Shown here: positions 1 to 9,000 of the stretch, in pieces | How positions within the stretch are numbered: position 1 is the stretch's first letter | Layout: each line of letters opens with the position of its first letter | NCBI GenBank assembly: GCA_026260175.1 | Contig: JAKCWW010006209.1 | Coordinates: 424-30,369 of the forward strand | DNA: 29,946 bases | Origin: Reticulitermes lucifugus | Taxonomy: Eukaryota > Arthropoda > Insecta > Blattodea > Rhinotermitidae | Direction of reading: 5' to 3' | Notes under the pieces: model-generated | What the model saw: the letters and a program-made list of their open reading frames with translations, nothing else | What the model was told of the DNA's origin: nothing | Databases searched by the model: none | Translations under genes and position numbers: made by a program

Positions 1-212
1 CTTTCGGTCGCACTATGGCCCTGGGGTCGACTCAGCCTCTTAACAGAAATGAGTACCAGGAATTTTCCTGGGGGGTAAAGGCGGCCGGTGCGTAGGGTTG
101 ACAACCTTACTACCTTCATGTGCCGATTGTCTAGAAATCTGGAAGTCTCAACCTCCTGGAACCCTAATGGCCTGTCCAGGCCTGTAATGGGGTTGCTTTA
201 CCTTTTTACCTT
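1..212 (+). mobile_element. SINE fragment, 5' part cut by window start
   Basis: The stretch shares its layout with the complete SINE at 22534-22815: a block around 'ctggggtcgactcagcctc', then 'ctggggggtaaaggcggccgg', then a tail with 'atggcctgtccaggcctg' and a T/C-rich end near 'tttacctttttacc'. The tRNA-like head with the Pol III boxes lies outside the window. The body differs enough from the 22534 copy to suggest a separate subfamily. Reading frames over it are not coding. Confidence 0.7.
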
Positions 213-228
213 ACCTAATCCAACTAAC

Positions 229-291
229 TGCACATGTAACCATAAATAACTACTTGTTATTTTGTGATAGTTATTTATGGTTGCATGTGCA
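229..291. repeat. Imperfect inverted repeat (hairpin), 24-bp arms
   Basis: The left arm at 229-252 and right arm at 268-291 are reverse complements at 23 of 24 positions, around a 15-base loop. The core is 'taaccataaataacta' against 'tagttatttatggtt'. The right arm runs into the first recognisable LINE codons (about 287), so the hairpin sits at the SINE-LINE junction. Confidence 0.85.
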
Positions 292-905
292 AAAACAACC
301 GGAGGATGTGGAATATTTCAACTACTTGGGTAGCATGATAACAAATGATGCAAGATGTACGCGTGAAATTAAATCGGGAATTGTCATGACAAAAGCAGCA
401 TTCAACAAGAAGACTCTTTTCACCAGCAAACTGGACTTAAATTTAAGGAAGAAACTAGTAAAGTGCTACACTTGGAGCATAGTTTTGTATGGTGCTGAAA
501 CTTGAACACTTCGGAAAGTAGATCAGAAAATACCTGGCAAGTTTTGAAATGTGGTGCTGGAGAAGGATGGAGAAGATCAGTTGGACCGATCGTGTGAGAA
601 ATGAAGTATTACACAGAGTCAAGGAGGAGAGGAATATCCTACATACAATTAAAAAGGAGGAGGGCTAACTGGATTGGTCACACCTTGCGTATAAACTGAC
701 TTCTAAAACACGTTTTTGAACAAGATAGAGGAAAGGACAGAAGTGACGGGAAAACGGGGAAGAAGACGTAAGCAGCTACTGGATGGCCTTAAGGAAAAGA
801 GGGGAAATTGAAAAAGGAAGCACTAGATCTCACTCTGTGAAAAACTCGCTGGAAGAGGCTATGGACCTGTCGTAAGACAGACTACAGAAAGAATGAGTGA
901 ATGTA
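285..905 (+). pseudogene. Non-LTR retrotransposon reverse transcriptase, C-terminal remnant (LINE family B, copy 1)
   Basis: Residues encoded from about 287 read VEYFNYLGSMITNDAR, then EIKSG and a segment ending in VLYGAET. This is the YLG...EI...LYG.E pattern that follows the palm domain in non-LTR reverse transcriptases. A tryptophan codon expected after ET is TGA (503-505). Beyond it the frame shifts repeatedly, but the protein can still be followed: TLRKVDQK, MWCWRRMEKISWTDRVRNEV, then basic GRRR-type residues and GYGPVV near the end. The palm catalytic residues are absent because the copy is truncated at its 5' side. The 3' end is a short GAAT/GAGT-like tail at 891-905. It cannot encode an active enzyme. 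The clade is not determined from this sequence; an RTE-like or related clade is possible. Confidence 0.85.
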
Positions 906-2490
906 CAGAATAGTTGCATTAAATACCGTATAGTCTGTCGCACGGAATATGGACAACGTTAAATGTATTTGTTCCTTGCTATATACCCAGGATATTAATG
1001 GGTGCTAATAATTGGCTTCCTAGTCTTCATGTTACTAATCAAAACACAAATTTCAATACAGTCATACGTGAAACATTTACATCCTTCCAATTTCATTCCC
1101 CAATCTCTTACTTGTACCTGCCGATGATGCCCAATACCATATACGGCAGTGGGCTTAACAATACTTGTACAGTACGCTGCTCAGTTTGCTCACGTTATTC
1201 AGTTGTGACGGATGACTTCCATGTTCGGTCACCACCAGCCACACACTTTAAGCAGGGTTATAACCACTTTCAACTATTCACTCCACTAACTGTCGCAGTA
1301 AGAATGTAAGACATAAAAATGTGATTGGGTTCGAATTGTGCAGGTCAGTTCTTACCTGCTACCTTTAAATGCTGAACACGGGTCCCTGACTGAACTCGTT
1401 AACCCGACTTCCTTACTGCACACATTTCTGGTCTTCAAATATTGTTTTAATGTCATATTTTCGGAATATAATTTATAACCCAACAATATGGCTCAGTTTA
1501 CCTCACGGGTTCTGGACTCATGCCCAGGTGGTCACACTATTTACTCAGAGTGACGTGTTATTCTATTCTTATTACCGAGTGTAGGGCATTTAAAAGTACG
1601 AGGTTGTGGCGGAGGCTAGTGGCATAACGTTCATATGAAAGTTCGTAGAAATCGGTCGGGTGGTTCAGAAGGAGCAACACACAGACAGCATAATGGCTTC
1701 ACGATTACTCCTTTCCTTAGGAATGGAAAGTAGGCTAAAAACGGAGTACACCTGTCTCGTTTAGACATTGTTCTGTTCAATTGTGAATGTCTGTGGCATA
1801 ACAATGTCAATGAAAGCAAACCTGTCCACAGTATTTGTAGCCCATTCGCAACTCTACAATAGAAATAGCTAAATGCAAACAAGTCATTCCCTCTGTTAGG
1901 AAGCACAGCATTTCTCGGTACAGACATGAATTGCACGGACTCTACGTAAATCGTGTCTCACAATTGGATGAGGTCGCCCCCCCCCCCTTCTATAATCTCC
2001 GTACCAGTCACTTCAAAAGAACGTAGCAATCTTTGAACCGGAAGTGAATATTCAGTTACACCCACCTCGGCTGCTGGGTGGGACTGTTACTGAGTAATGC
2101 TGTCACGTTGCTGCAGGGGAATATCGGACACACTACGGCATCAACTGCAGAAGATATTGGCAACAACTGGGATGACAGCATGATATCCCGTGAACTGAAA
2201 AGGTTTGGGAGATGGGGCTGTAGCCTACTTAGGGGAACGACTTCAGCATTCGCTTGAAAGGGCCACCGAAAGCCTCGGAACGTCTTACACCAGCATTTCC
2301 AAACCTATGTACGTACGTAGTGGGCGAACATGGTCCGCGGAGGTTTTCGTTCAGCGAAATCTTTTTTAGACTGCATCTCTTTCTTTTTAGCTTTGTTCGC
2401 ATTTCTGCGGGGAACCTATTACAACCGCTATCAGCCAGTCCATCCATCTGTACGCATACGACGACTCGAGAACCGCTGAACGGGTTGTCA
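906..2490. other. No gene or repeat recognised
   Basis: Two reading frames of about 100 codons lie here (998-1309 plus, 1631-1936 minus). Neither shows a recognisable domain, and residue use is not convincing for coding sequence. There is a run of 11 C at 1977-1987. Overlapping frames at 2229-2493 lie opposite each other and look like chance. Confidence 0.5.
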
Positions 2491-2540
2491 TGAAATTTAA
2501 CATAGGAGGATTTTACGGAGAATTGTCGCGCTATTTCAGC
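2491..2540 (+). repeat. Possible relic related to the 4004-4135 repeat
   Basis: The segment starts 'gaaatttaac', then 'taggag', then 'tacgg' and 'gcgcta'. The same blocks occur in the same order and similar spacing at 4004-4055, with several mismatches and a small gap. It has no inverted terminus of its own. Confidence 0.35.
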
Positions 2541-2845
2541 TTTGGTTGAAATTGGAATAAATTAATGGACACTTTACAAGAAGACCTACATTAATCTCTG
2601 GATGTTTCTGCAAAATCGATAAATATGAGTACTAATCGGAGGAAAAAAATTCTTTCAAACAAAAGGAATTGTAGAGAAGAATGAAACATGAATGTTACGT
2701 CCAACGCACTTTTTATAAATTTTATCGTTACAGAGATAACTGCGTTACAGATTGCGCTGGAAGGAGGCTTGCTGTGTTTGTTAAAATGCAACACTGTAGC
2801 ATGTATTACATGGGATATGTGTAGCGTCCATAACAAAGACATTAT

Positions 2846-2885
2846 ACATACATACATACACACACACATACGTGTATATGTATTA
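2846..2885. repeat. CATA/CA microsatellite
   Basis: Short CATA repeats followed by CA repeats and 'tacgtgtatatgta'. The surrounding 2546-2929 holds nothing else that I recognise. Confidence 0.8.
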
Positions 2886-2929
2886 GATATGTACTACACA
2901 TAATTTTCTTTTCGTGTAATAAAACTGTT

Positions 2930-3275
2930 CCGTCCAACTGGACCGAACGTGTGAGAAATGAAGTATTACACAGAGTCAAGGAGGAGAGGAATATCCTATA
3001 AACAAAAAGAAAGAAGGCCAACTCGATTGGTCACATCTTGCGTAGGAACTGCCTTCTAAAACACTTTATTGAAGAAAAGCTTGAGGGAAGGATAGAAGTG
3101 ACGGGAAGACGAGGAAGAAGACGTAAGCAGCTACTGAATGACATTAAGGAAAAGACAGGAGACTGGAAATTGAAAGAGGAAGCACTAGATCGCACTCTGT
3201 GGAGAATTCGCTTTGGAAGAGGCTATGGACCTGTCGTACGACAGACTACAGATAATGAATGAATGAATGAATACA
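2930..3275 (+). pseudogene. 5'-truncated LINE family B copy 2 with GAAT tail
   Basis: From about 2932 the DNA closely matches 571-905 of copy 1. It encodes the basic C-terminal tail of the same reverse transcriptase. The frame is open from 3038 to 3262 (74 codons from an internal ATG) and includes RRNCLLKHFIEEKLEGRIEV, TGRRGRRRKQLL, RTLWRIRFGRGYGPVV and RQTTDNE before the stop. The stop TGA is part of the GAAT repeat (3256-3272) that forms the element's 3' end, so there is practically no 3' UTR. Being better preserved than copy 1, it is probably younger. I could not find a convincing target-site duplication. A functional product is not expected. Confidence 0.85.
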
Positions 3276-4003
3276 AGCCTTAACAGAGACTTTTTTCATT
3301 TAGTAGGCCTATGTAAGCTAGTTCTGACGTCGCCAGTTCGAACAAGTCTCCAGTAACAGAGAATAGTTTCGTGTGAATTTAATGTTTGTTTACTATAAGG
3401 GAGACTCTAGCGTAACATTAATTATTGATTTTTGGTTTTCATGTTTTCAGCCTTGATGTGTTTGATGCATAAAAGGTTCAAAGGCCCATTTTAAATGCTC
3501 GCATTTACCAGTGCTTTTGCGTGAAACCACCAGTTTCACGATATTTGTAACGTAGCACTAATTGCTAGCATCCAAAAATTTACAGACAGTAACAGAGCTA
3601 CCTGGAGAAAAGGGCAGAGCTAACGTGCCAGAACTGATATGCGCACATTTCCCAATTTGTGTTCTGCATATTCATACAACGTTTATATCGCACTGCAGTT
3701 GGCAACTCAGTGGAACAAACAATGCGTATAACACACCTGTCAGCACGTATGTGCGTGCAGACCATCCGCAGGGTCAGGAAGAGTTGCGTAGGCGATCCGT
3801 GGAGTGCAAGAGGTTGGGAAACGCTGCCTTTGGATAACCTCATTTACGAAAGCACGTTACCGGCCCTGCCAAACCCATACACTATGTTTCCACGTAAATT
3901 TTGCCTTGTAGCTTGGGCCGAATCAGCAGAGGAAAGACAAAGTGTACGATATTGAAAGTTTAACTGCTTATCTGTAATTGCTGTGACTAATTTTATAGCG
4001 TTC
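3276..4003. other. No gene or repeat recognised
   Basis: Three overlapping frames around 3562-3955 lie on both strands in different frames. None has a recognisable domain, so I leave them uncalled. Confidence 0.5.
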
Positions 4004-4027
4004 GAAATTTAACCTAGGAGAATACTA

Positions 4028-4135
4028 CGGGGTTTTCATTATGTGGCGCTACGTAAGCCCGGCATAAGTGCTGAACTAGTTCAGGCCCGCTTGCTTTTAG
4101 AAGAATGTTCGCAGCGTCATAATTTGAAAACCCCG
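4028..4135 (-). mobile_element. 108-bp foldback MITE-like element, copy 1
   Basis: The ends are inverted copies: 'cggggttttcattatg' at the left and, reversed, 'gcggggttttcaaattatg' at the right, each followed by a GGCGCTACG/GACGCTGCG block. The arms therefore extend about 25 bases. The centre is the perfect palindrome 'tgaactagttca' (4072-4083). A related sequence lies at 27783-27888 in the opposite orientation, which shows it is a dispersed repeat. There is no coding capacity. The superfamily is unknown and I saw no clear target duplication. Similarity to 2491-2540 begins upstream at 4004, so the repeat unit may be larger than the foldback. Confidence 0.6.
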
Positions 4136-4395
4136 CAATTGGAATACTGAAAATACGTCTACTACAAAATGTATTCACGTATTAAAATACGTAACTCCAA
4201 ATTATCGCAGAACTTCAGTATAAGTTCAGCTTATACATTATATCAAATCTCACCCGCCGATTTTCAAATACTAATGGGTAGAATTAATTCATTTCACGCT
4301 TGCAATAAGAAACTCGCCACCGCTATTCGAAAGCCCACGGACTCTTCTGCATTTAAAGTATATCCCTGAAAATTAGCGGATGTATACGAGCCTTC

Positions 4396-4612
4396 ATATC
4401 CCAGTGGCCGCGTGAAGGCGTGGGTCTGCGGCCGCTCGCTTGCTGGGATTGCAGGTTCAAATCCCACCCCGGGCATAGATGTCTGTCTCTTGTGAGTGTT
4501 GTATGTTGTCAGGTAGAGGTCTCTGCGATCGTGAAGCCTCGATAATGAGGCCCTGCATACTAGGAGCTGCTGCGCCATGGAAAAAAAAACCATGGTGCCA
4601 ATTAAGCAGAAC
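4396..4612 (+). mobile_element. tRNA-derived SINE
   Basis: The head has a tRNA-like arrangement: a degenerate A box in 'cccagtggccgcgtgaaggcg', and a near-perfect B box 'ggttcaaatcc' at 4454-4464 followed by 'caccccgggca'. The downstream body is not tRNA-related and includes a hairpin at 4571-4600. The boxes act as an internal RNA polymerase III promoter in this class. The antisense strand reads GVGFEPAIPASERPQTHA, a peptide I recall from many automatically predicted arthropod proteins. It is a translation artefact of such SINEs, not a gene. The 3' border is approximate. Confidence 0.75.
4571..4600. repeat. Hairpin within SINE body
   Basis: 'ccatgg' on either side of nine A residues, extended by one G-T-tolerant pairing (tgcgccatgg / ccatggtgca). 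In RNA this forms a stem of about ten pairs with an A loop. Confidence 0.75.
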
Positions 4613-5173
4613 AACAACTCTTGTCCTATTGCTTATGCTTTCAGTTGCCTACCGCGGACCCCTACAGAACACCCGAAGACAATTTATTTTGCCGGTATGT
4701 TACGTACGTGTAAAAGCGAAGTGCAAGTATTGCGTTAGAGTTTTTGGATGCGATTCGAATCCCCGTTCCAGTGTTTAATTGCACAAGTAACTTGAATTTA
4801 CTTTGCATCTGTAAAGTTTAAGCCATCATTAGCATACGTTCCTTGCTTGAAGGGAATAGGAAGTGGGCTTTTGAATTACCAGACTTTGTTTGCTTGTGTC
4901 TGTGTGTGTACATGTAATGTATGTATATATGTCTGTATGTGTGTATGCGTCCTCATTTAAACTTTTGAACAAACTGACATACAAGACATACTGACATCAA
5001 GAAACTTTATATGAACGCTATGTCACTTGAGGCCACCATACTTCCGTAATTTATATCCCCCCTACAGTCAATAATAATAACACGGCGAACGCACGTAATG
5101 AAGTTAACATCTCAGGAAGAGCCAGTATTTTTTTTTGTAGAATGTAAACTAAAACGACGGCCATGCGAATTTT
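4613..5173. other. No gene recognised; TG/TA-rich tract
   Basis: A TG- and TATG-rich simple sequence lies at about 4893-4950. Nothing else was recognised. Confidence 0.5.
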
Positions 5174-5220
5174 TATGTGGCCATAAGTAATGAACCACTG
5201 GAGCTAGGAATGTGAGATCA
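5174..5220 (+). repeat. Dispersed repeat X, partial copy
   Basis: Contains 'ggccataagtaatgaaccac' then 'tggagctaggaatgtgaga'. The same string order with substitutions occurs at 12520-12550 and 15363-15412, and more weakly near 23285-23310. Confidence 0.4.
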
Positions 5221-5347
5221 TAAACATGTCTACACCGTACTTTATTTTAAAAACACCGTGCATCTTATCACAATCACTATATAAAAACACCAACTGGATG
5301 CACTTCTTATTTTAAAAAACTGTATAGTTCTTTAAAACATTTTTATA

Positions 5348-5395
5348 AAACCCGACACATGTTTCGGCTCCTCACTGAGCCATCTTCAGGGGTTT
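5348..5395 (-). ncRNA. Type I hammerhead ribozyme motif (Penelope-like element type)
   Basis: Read on the minus strand, every hammerhead part is present in order. Stem I 5' arm AAACCC (5395-5390) is followed by the core box CUGAAGA (5389-5383, fitting CUGANGA). Stem II pairs GGCUC (5381-5377) with GAGCC (5370-5366) around a six-base loop. The GAAA box is at 5365-5362. A minimal stem III, ACA-UG-UGU, follows, and the cleavage triplet GUC is at 5356-5354. The stem I 3' arm GGGUUU (5353-5348) pairs perfectly with the 5' arm. One extra U (5382) sits between the core box and stem II. Very short stem III hammerheads are described in the flanking repeats of metazoan Penelope-like elements, where they are thought to work as dimers. 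No Penelope reverse transcriptase is visible nearby, so this is probably a relic terminal repeat. Confidence 0.8.
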
Positions 5396-5607
5396 ATGTC
5401 ACTAAACTGCATGTATTTAAAAACGTCTATTCATTGATTAACTTTTTTGTAGGCACGATTTTTCCACCTTCACTGTTATTGATGCGCACTTTCACTTTGT
5501 ATCTTGTGTTAAACTGATAAACTAGTTTTTTTCGTAGGTGTTATTGTACGGATGCATGGTACTGTATCATCTTATTCCGTGGGGTGTATTCTTATGGTGT
5601 GTGCTGT

Positions 5608-5651
5608 ACCTGGTTGTGTGTGAGTCTGATCAGACTCACACACAACCAGGT
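5608..5651. repeat. Perfect 44-bp palindrome, no spacer
   Basis: Arms 5608-5629 and 5630-5651 are exact reverse complements, centred on TGATCA. The left arm is rich in GTGTGTGAG. It is far too long for a chance match and too short for most mobile elements. Confidence 0.95.
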
Positions 5652-5739
5652 TTGCAAGCTAGTAATTACAAACATAGCGACGGTGCAAAAATATTAAAGA
5701 ATCTGTACTTAAGTAGTAGGTTCTTCACAGATGTTACAA

Positions 5740-5740
<1 letters not shown>

Positions 5741-5774
<34 letters not shown>

Positions 5775-5798
5775 ATAATAATAATAATAATAATAATA
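5741..5798. repeat. Compound ACT/AAT trinucleotide microsatellite
   Basis: About ten ACT units run directly into about eight AAT units. The frame across it (5538-5813) gives poly-Leu then poly-Ile and is not a gene. Confidence 0.95.
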
Positions 5799-5892
5799 TC
5801 TGTCGGACTGTAACTCTATACAGCAGGAGCGGACTTCGTGAATTCAGTTCGGAACTCTTTTTTTTTTGTCTTGGCTCTGCAGTTGTGTTAAC

Positions 5893-5991
5893 TGTATGCC
5901 TGACTGTACTAATAATATTAATATTAATTAGTAATTAGTAACAACATTAAATATTATTATATATAATAATATTAGTACAGTTAGGCGTACA
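5893..5991. repeat. AT-rich foldback repeat
   Basis: Arms 5893-5920 and 5964-5991 are inverted copies at about 25 of 28 positions, both containing 'ctgtactaat'. They are separated by 43 bases of nearly pure A/T. The structure resembles a tiny foldback MITE, but I saw no target duplication. Confidence 0.75.
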
Positions 5992-6154
5992 TATTATTAT
6001 TATGATACCGACCTGGGAAACAATCGTATACCGGACGAAGAACGGGCACTTGTGCAGGTAATATTCAGTAAATGCTGTGGTTCAATGTTTGTTAGGAGCC
6101 GCTACCAACAGTGACACCGTCAACGACATACAGTGAACCGACATAGTCTTGGAC

Positions 6155-6304
6155 TGATAACTTGAAACTGGAAAGTATTTAAGAAATGGCGGTAGCTCGA
6201 GGAGGGTTTCTACCTGACGCTATACATACCTACTGGTACTGACCAAAGCCCCAGCTTCCCCTTTCCTCCTCTTTACCCCACGGCAGCTGTGTTTCAAGTT
6301 ATCA
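6155..6304. repeat. 14-bp perfect inverted repeat flanking 122 bp
   Basis: 'tgataacttgaaac' at 6155-6168 and its exact reverse complement at 6291-6304. The interior has no coding signal. It could be a very small terminal-inverted-repeat element or a coincidental pair. Confidence 0.55.
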
Positions 6305-6346
6305 CTCCTCGCCTGTAACACGAGGCGATGCAACATGCGAGAGTGA

Positions 6347-7175
6347 AATCAGACATGCCATATAAGACCGAATATAAGGCGGCTCCGAATATAAGGAGAC
6401 TCCCTCCTTCCCATTCGGGTACTTAAAGAGATAAAACTCAGAAAATATAATAAAAACAATACTGACCCCTTTCGGCGCATCATTCTTGTACACCAACCCG
6501 CGCTTGCCTTGAACTCGCTTACGCTGAAATTCCGAGCAATTTCCCTTCCTTTAAATTGAATTGACTCCCTCGTAACGGGAAACCCCTCCCGCCTCCTATC
6601 GGTGACGTATTTTACAACTTCAGCGTCGATTTCGTCGAATCTTCCCGTTTTTGGTCCGCGGAATGCTGTTTTTGTGTCACTACTATTTGCCAAATCATTT
6701 TTCTGCTGTCGCCATCGTCTGACGTTGTTTTCGGTAATGTTAAACTTTCTCGCAGCAGCACAGTTGTTTGTTTGTTCTGCTTCACGTATCACTTTCAACT
6801 TGAATTTGAAGTCATAACTTCGTCGCATTCCCTTACGAATCTGACGTAGACGCGAAGCACTCATAGTTGGGGGTTTGTGATAATTTATAAACTCAAACTG
6901 ATGAAAAAAAACACAAACACACAGCGAATTTGTCAAAGACTGTACTGCACTGCAACTAATACTTCAGCTTTCACTGTAATACTGAGTGAGAAAGAACACA
7001 GCTATAGCACGCCTTAGTCACTATTTACTAGGAAATGACGTGTCCCTAACGTGTGTGTTACTGGGAAATGCAGTAAGGGCCTCGCTTATAAGGCGACCCC
7101 TACAGGTCTGTGCGGCACTTTCTGGGGGACGGGGGGGGACTCGCCTTTTATTTGCGCTTATACGGTGCTTGGCAG
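6347..7175 (-). mobile_element. pogo/Tigger-like DNA transposon, internally deleted
   Basis: The left end carries two copies of a 'cgaatataagg' motif followed by 'cggctcc' or 'agactcc' (6361-6402). The right end, read in reverse, has 'accgtataagcgcaaataaa' followed by 'aggcgagtccccc' (7166-7133). The two ends align as imperfect terminal inverted repeats. A further 'cttataaggcgacccc' lies at 7084-7100. CGAATATAAG-type ends of this kind are known in Tigger-like elements. Between the ends lies a minus-strand frame with only the transposase DNA-binding part. The outer limits are approximate, and a TA target duplication was not confirmed. Confidence 0.7.
6349..6864 (-). CDS. Tigger/pogo-type DNA-binding domain protein lacking the DDE domain
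   Basis: I chose the Met at 6864 (MSASRLRQIRKG), giving 171 codons; the frame is open upstream to 6936, but that part looks non-coding. Residues about 17-58 (YDFKFKLKVI through NNVRRWRQQKNDL) form a helix-turn-helix of the N-terminal CENP-B/Brinker-like class. Residues about 75-133 (RFDEIDAEVVKYV through ASAGWCTRMMRRKG) fit the second, CENPB-type helix-turn-helix of pogo/Tigger transposases, ending at the characteristic GW.RR.M-like helix. After this (below about 6466) the frame runs straight into the transposon's left terminal repeats, giving RRESPYIRS. The DDE catalytic domain, normally some 200 residues more, is gone. No stop or frameshift interrupts the two DNA-binding modules. If expressed, it could bind element ends without cutting. 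Whether it is expressed is unknown. Confidence 0.7.
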   Translation of the reverse strand: MSASRLRQIRKGMRRSYDFKFKLKVIREAEQTNNCAAARKFNITENNVRRWRQQKNDLANSSDTKTAFRGPKTGRFDEIDAEVVKYVTDRRREGFPVTRESIQFKGREIARNFSVSEFKASAGWCTRMMRRKGSVLFLLYFLSFISLSTRMGRRESPYIRSRLIFGLIWHV

Positions 7176-9000
7176 AAGTGAGGGATGGCAGAAAATATTC
7201 TGTCAGGCATACTCACTCAACTTTTTATGTGGTGCGGGCAGCTTCAGCAAAATGTGGTCTGCACGCGCACAACATGAAGTTCAATACACAGAATGAAGAC
7301 CGGATAATTATACACATAATTATAAGTACAATTTTACCTGTGTATTTGTCTATACATCATGTGCAATAAAAATATACTGATGATAATAGGAAAAATTTAT
7401 AATAAATGCAATTCACAACCTAGGCTAGTGTGTCTCGGTTTCAGCACATTTTTACAAAACGAATTAGTAATGCACTATACATCTTCATAAATAAACAGCT
7501 CATAAGTTTTCAAAATTGCTTGGGCGTTCTATCTAGGCTTTGCCAGGAAACGGGTTAAAATACTTTCTCATTTCAAATACGTCTGCGGGCAGCATAATAC
7601 TGTCGTGTCGAGCTACGAGTGAAGCCGGCCTGTTCTGTAGCGTATTGTTACTAGGTACTGGTGATACTGGTAAGTATATTGTTCCCAACAGTTTTGACTC
7701 TCCTGAAATAATTCTACTGGAAGAAAAAAAGATGCATTGAAGAGTCTGATTCTTCCTGTTAAAAAGCCAGGCACGTATTCAAATAATTATGTTCGTGAAA
7801 TAAATTGACGAATATTCTCTTTTCTTAGTATTTCACAAGAAAGCGTCACGAGCGATTCACAAAGACATGAACGAGTTAAGAATAACGAAGTTTACTTAAC
7901 ATATTCTCCAGCCTTTCTACGAATACAACATCCACTGTATCTTAAATAATTCTTAACCTACTGTCTTTAGGGGATTTCCCAACTGATTTGACTAATCTGA
8001 AATACAGTTACTGCATGACCAAATGTCGCCGTGTAGTGGACAATATTTCTGCTTCGTACTCGAATGGTTTTTGTTGCGATTTTCGGAGAGAGGCCAACCT
8101 TCTCACTTACACTTCTGTCGCCTTCCTCAGTTCCTAAACTGGACATCAAAACTTCAAATTGTCCGGCACCAAGCGTCGTGTTTCCCGTTGTGGGCCGCGC
8201 TGTGAAGACTTTGCACACCCATGACAGCAGTGTCACAAACTCTTCCTAGAACTTATTATTGTACTAAACCCTATCATATGATTGAAATAACCAAGATAAT
8301 TGGTTAAGATACGCGCCCTCGGGATACAAAGTGTTGACCTTTCGAATATGAATGAGACACCCTACTTGGCGTAAGACATTTTACAGGTAACACCAGACAA
8401 AGAACCTGCTCAGGATTACTCAGCCAGTTCATGAAATGCCTGATACAGTAGCAGCACTGAACTTCACCCTCACGGTCGTCTCATCCATGGCTGGTCTGGA
8501 TGCATCTCAGATATGATGAAGAGATGAAAGGCCGTTCGCACATTTCTGCCAATATAAAGCGACATAAAACTTACGTATAAAGTAACACCGAGGCGCTTTC
8601 GGATCTTTGCACTCTGGACTCTTCTCAGGCGATCATCCTATTTAATCTACGGGTGTCACTTTTTGTTGTTGTTCACAGATTGTACATACATTACAGAATG
8701 TGATTACTATTATTGGGGTATGTTGTTATATTTCTTTGGAGAACTTATTATTTATATGTCTACGTTGATTGTGTTAAATTTATCGGTCATACAAAACGTC
8801 AAATTTTCAGCCCATCGAAACATTTTGTAATTTCTGATTTATAAACAGTAGTTCGTACACAATTTGTAGGCATATTCATAGTTTACGTACACGCCAGATT
8901 TCATATCCTAGATATAAGCAATAGATATTAAATATTATGGTTGCATCTTTTTTATTTTCCTTTATTATGTATCATGTAAATGACGAGAAAAAAAGTTGAT
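7176..9000. other. No gene or repeat recognised
   Basis: Frames of 60-90 codons occur (for example 7540-7740 plus and 7967-8236 minus) with no recognisable domain. The DNA becomes AT-rich toward 8650-9000. Confidence 0.5.

Noticed and set aside
5538..5813. 91-codon frame ending in poly-Leu and poly-Ile
   Set aside because: It translates the 44-bp palindrome and the ACT/AAT microsatellite.
6986..7369. 127-codon plus-strand frame
   Set aside because: It overlaps the right end of the Tigger-like element, opposite its coding strand, with no recognisable domain.
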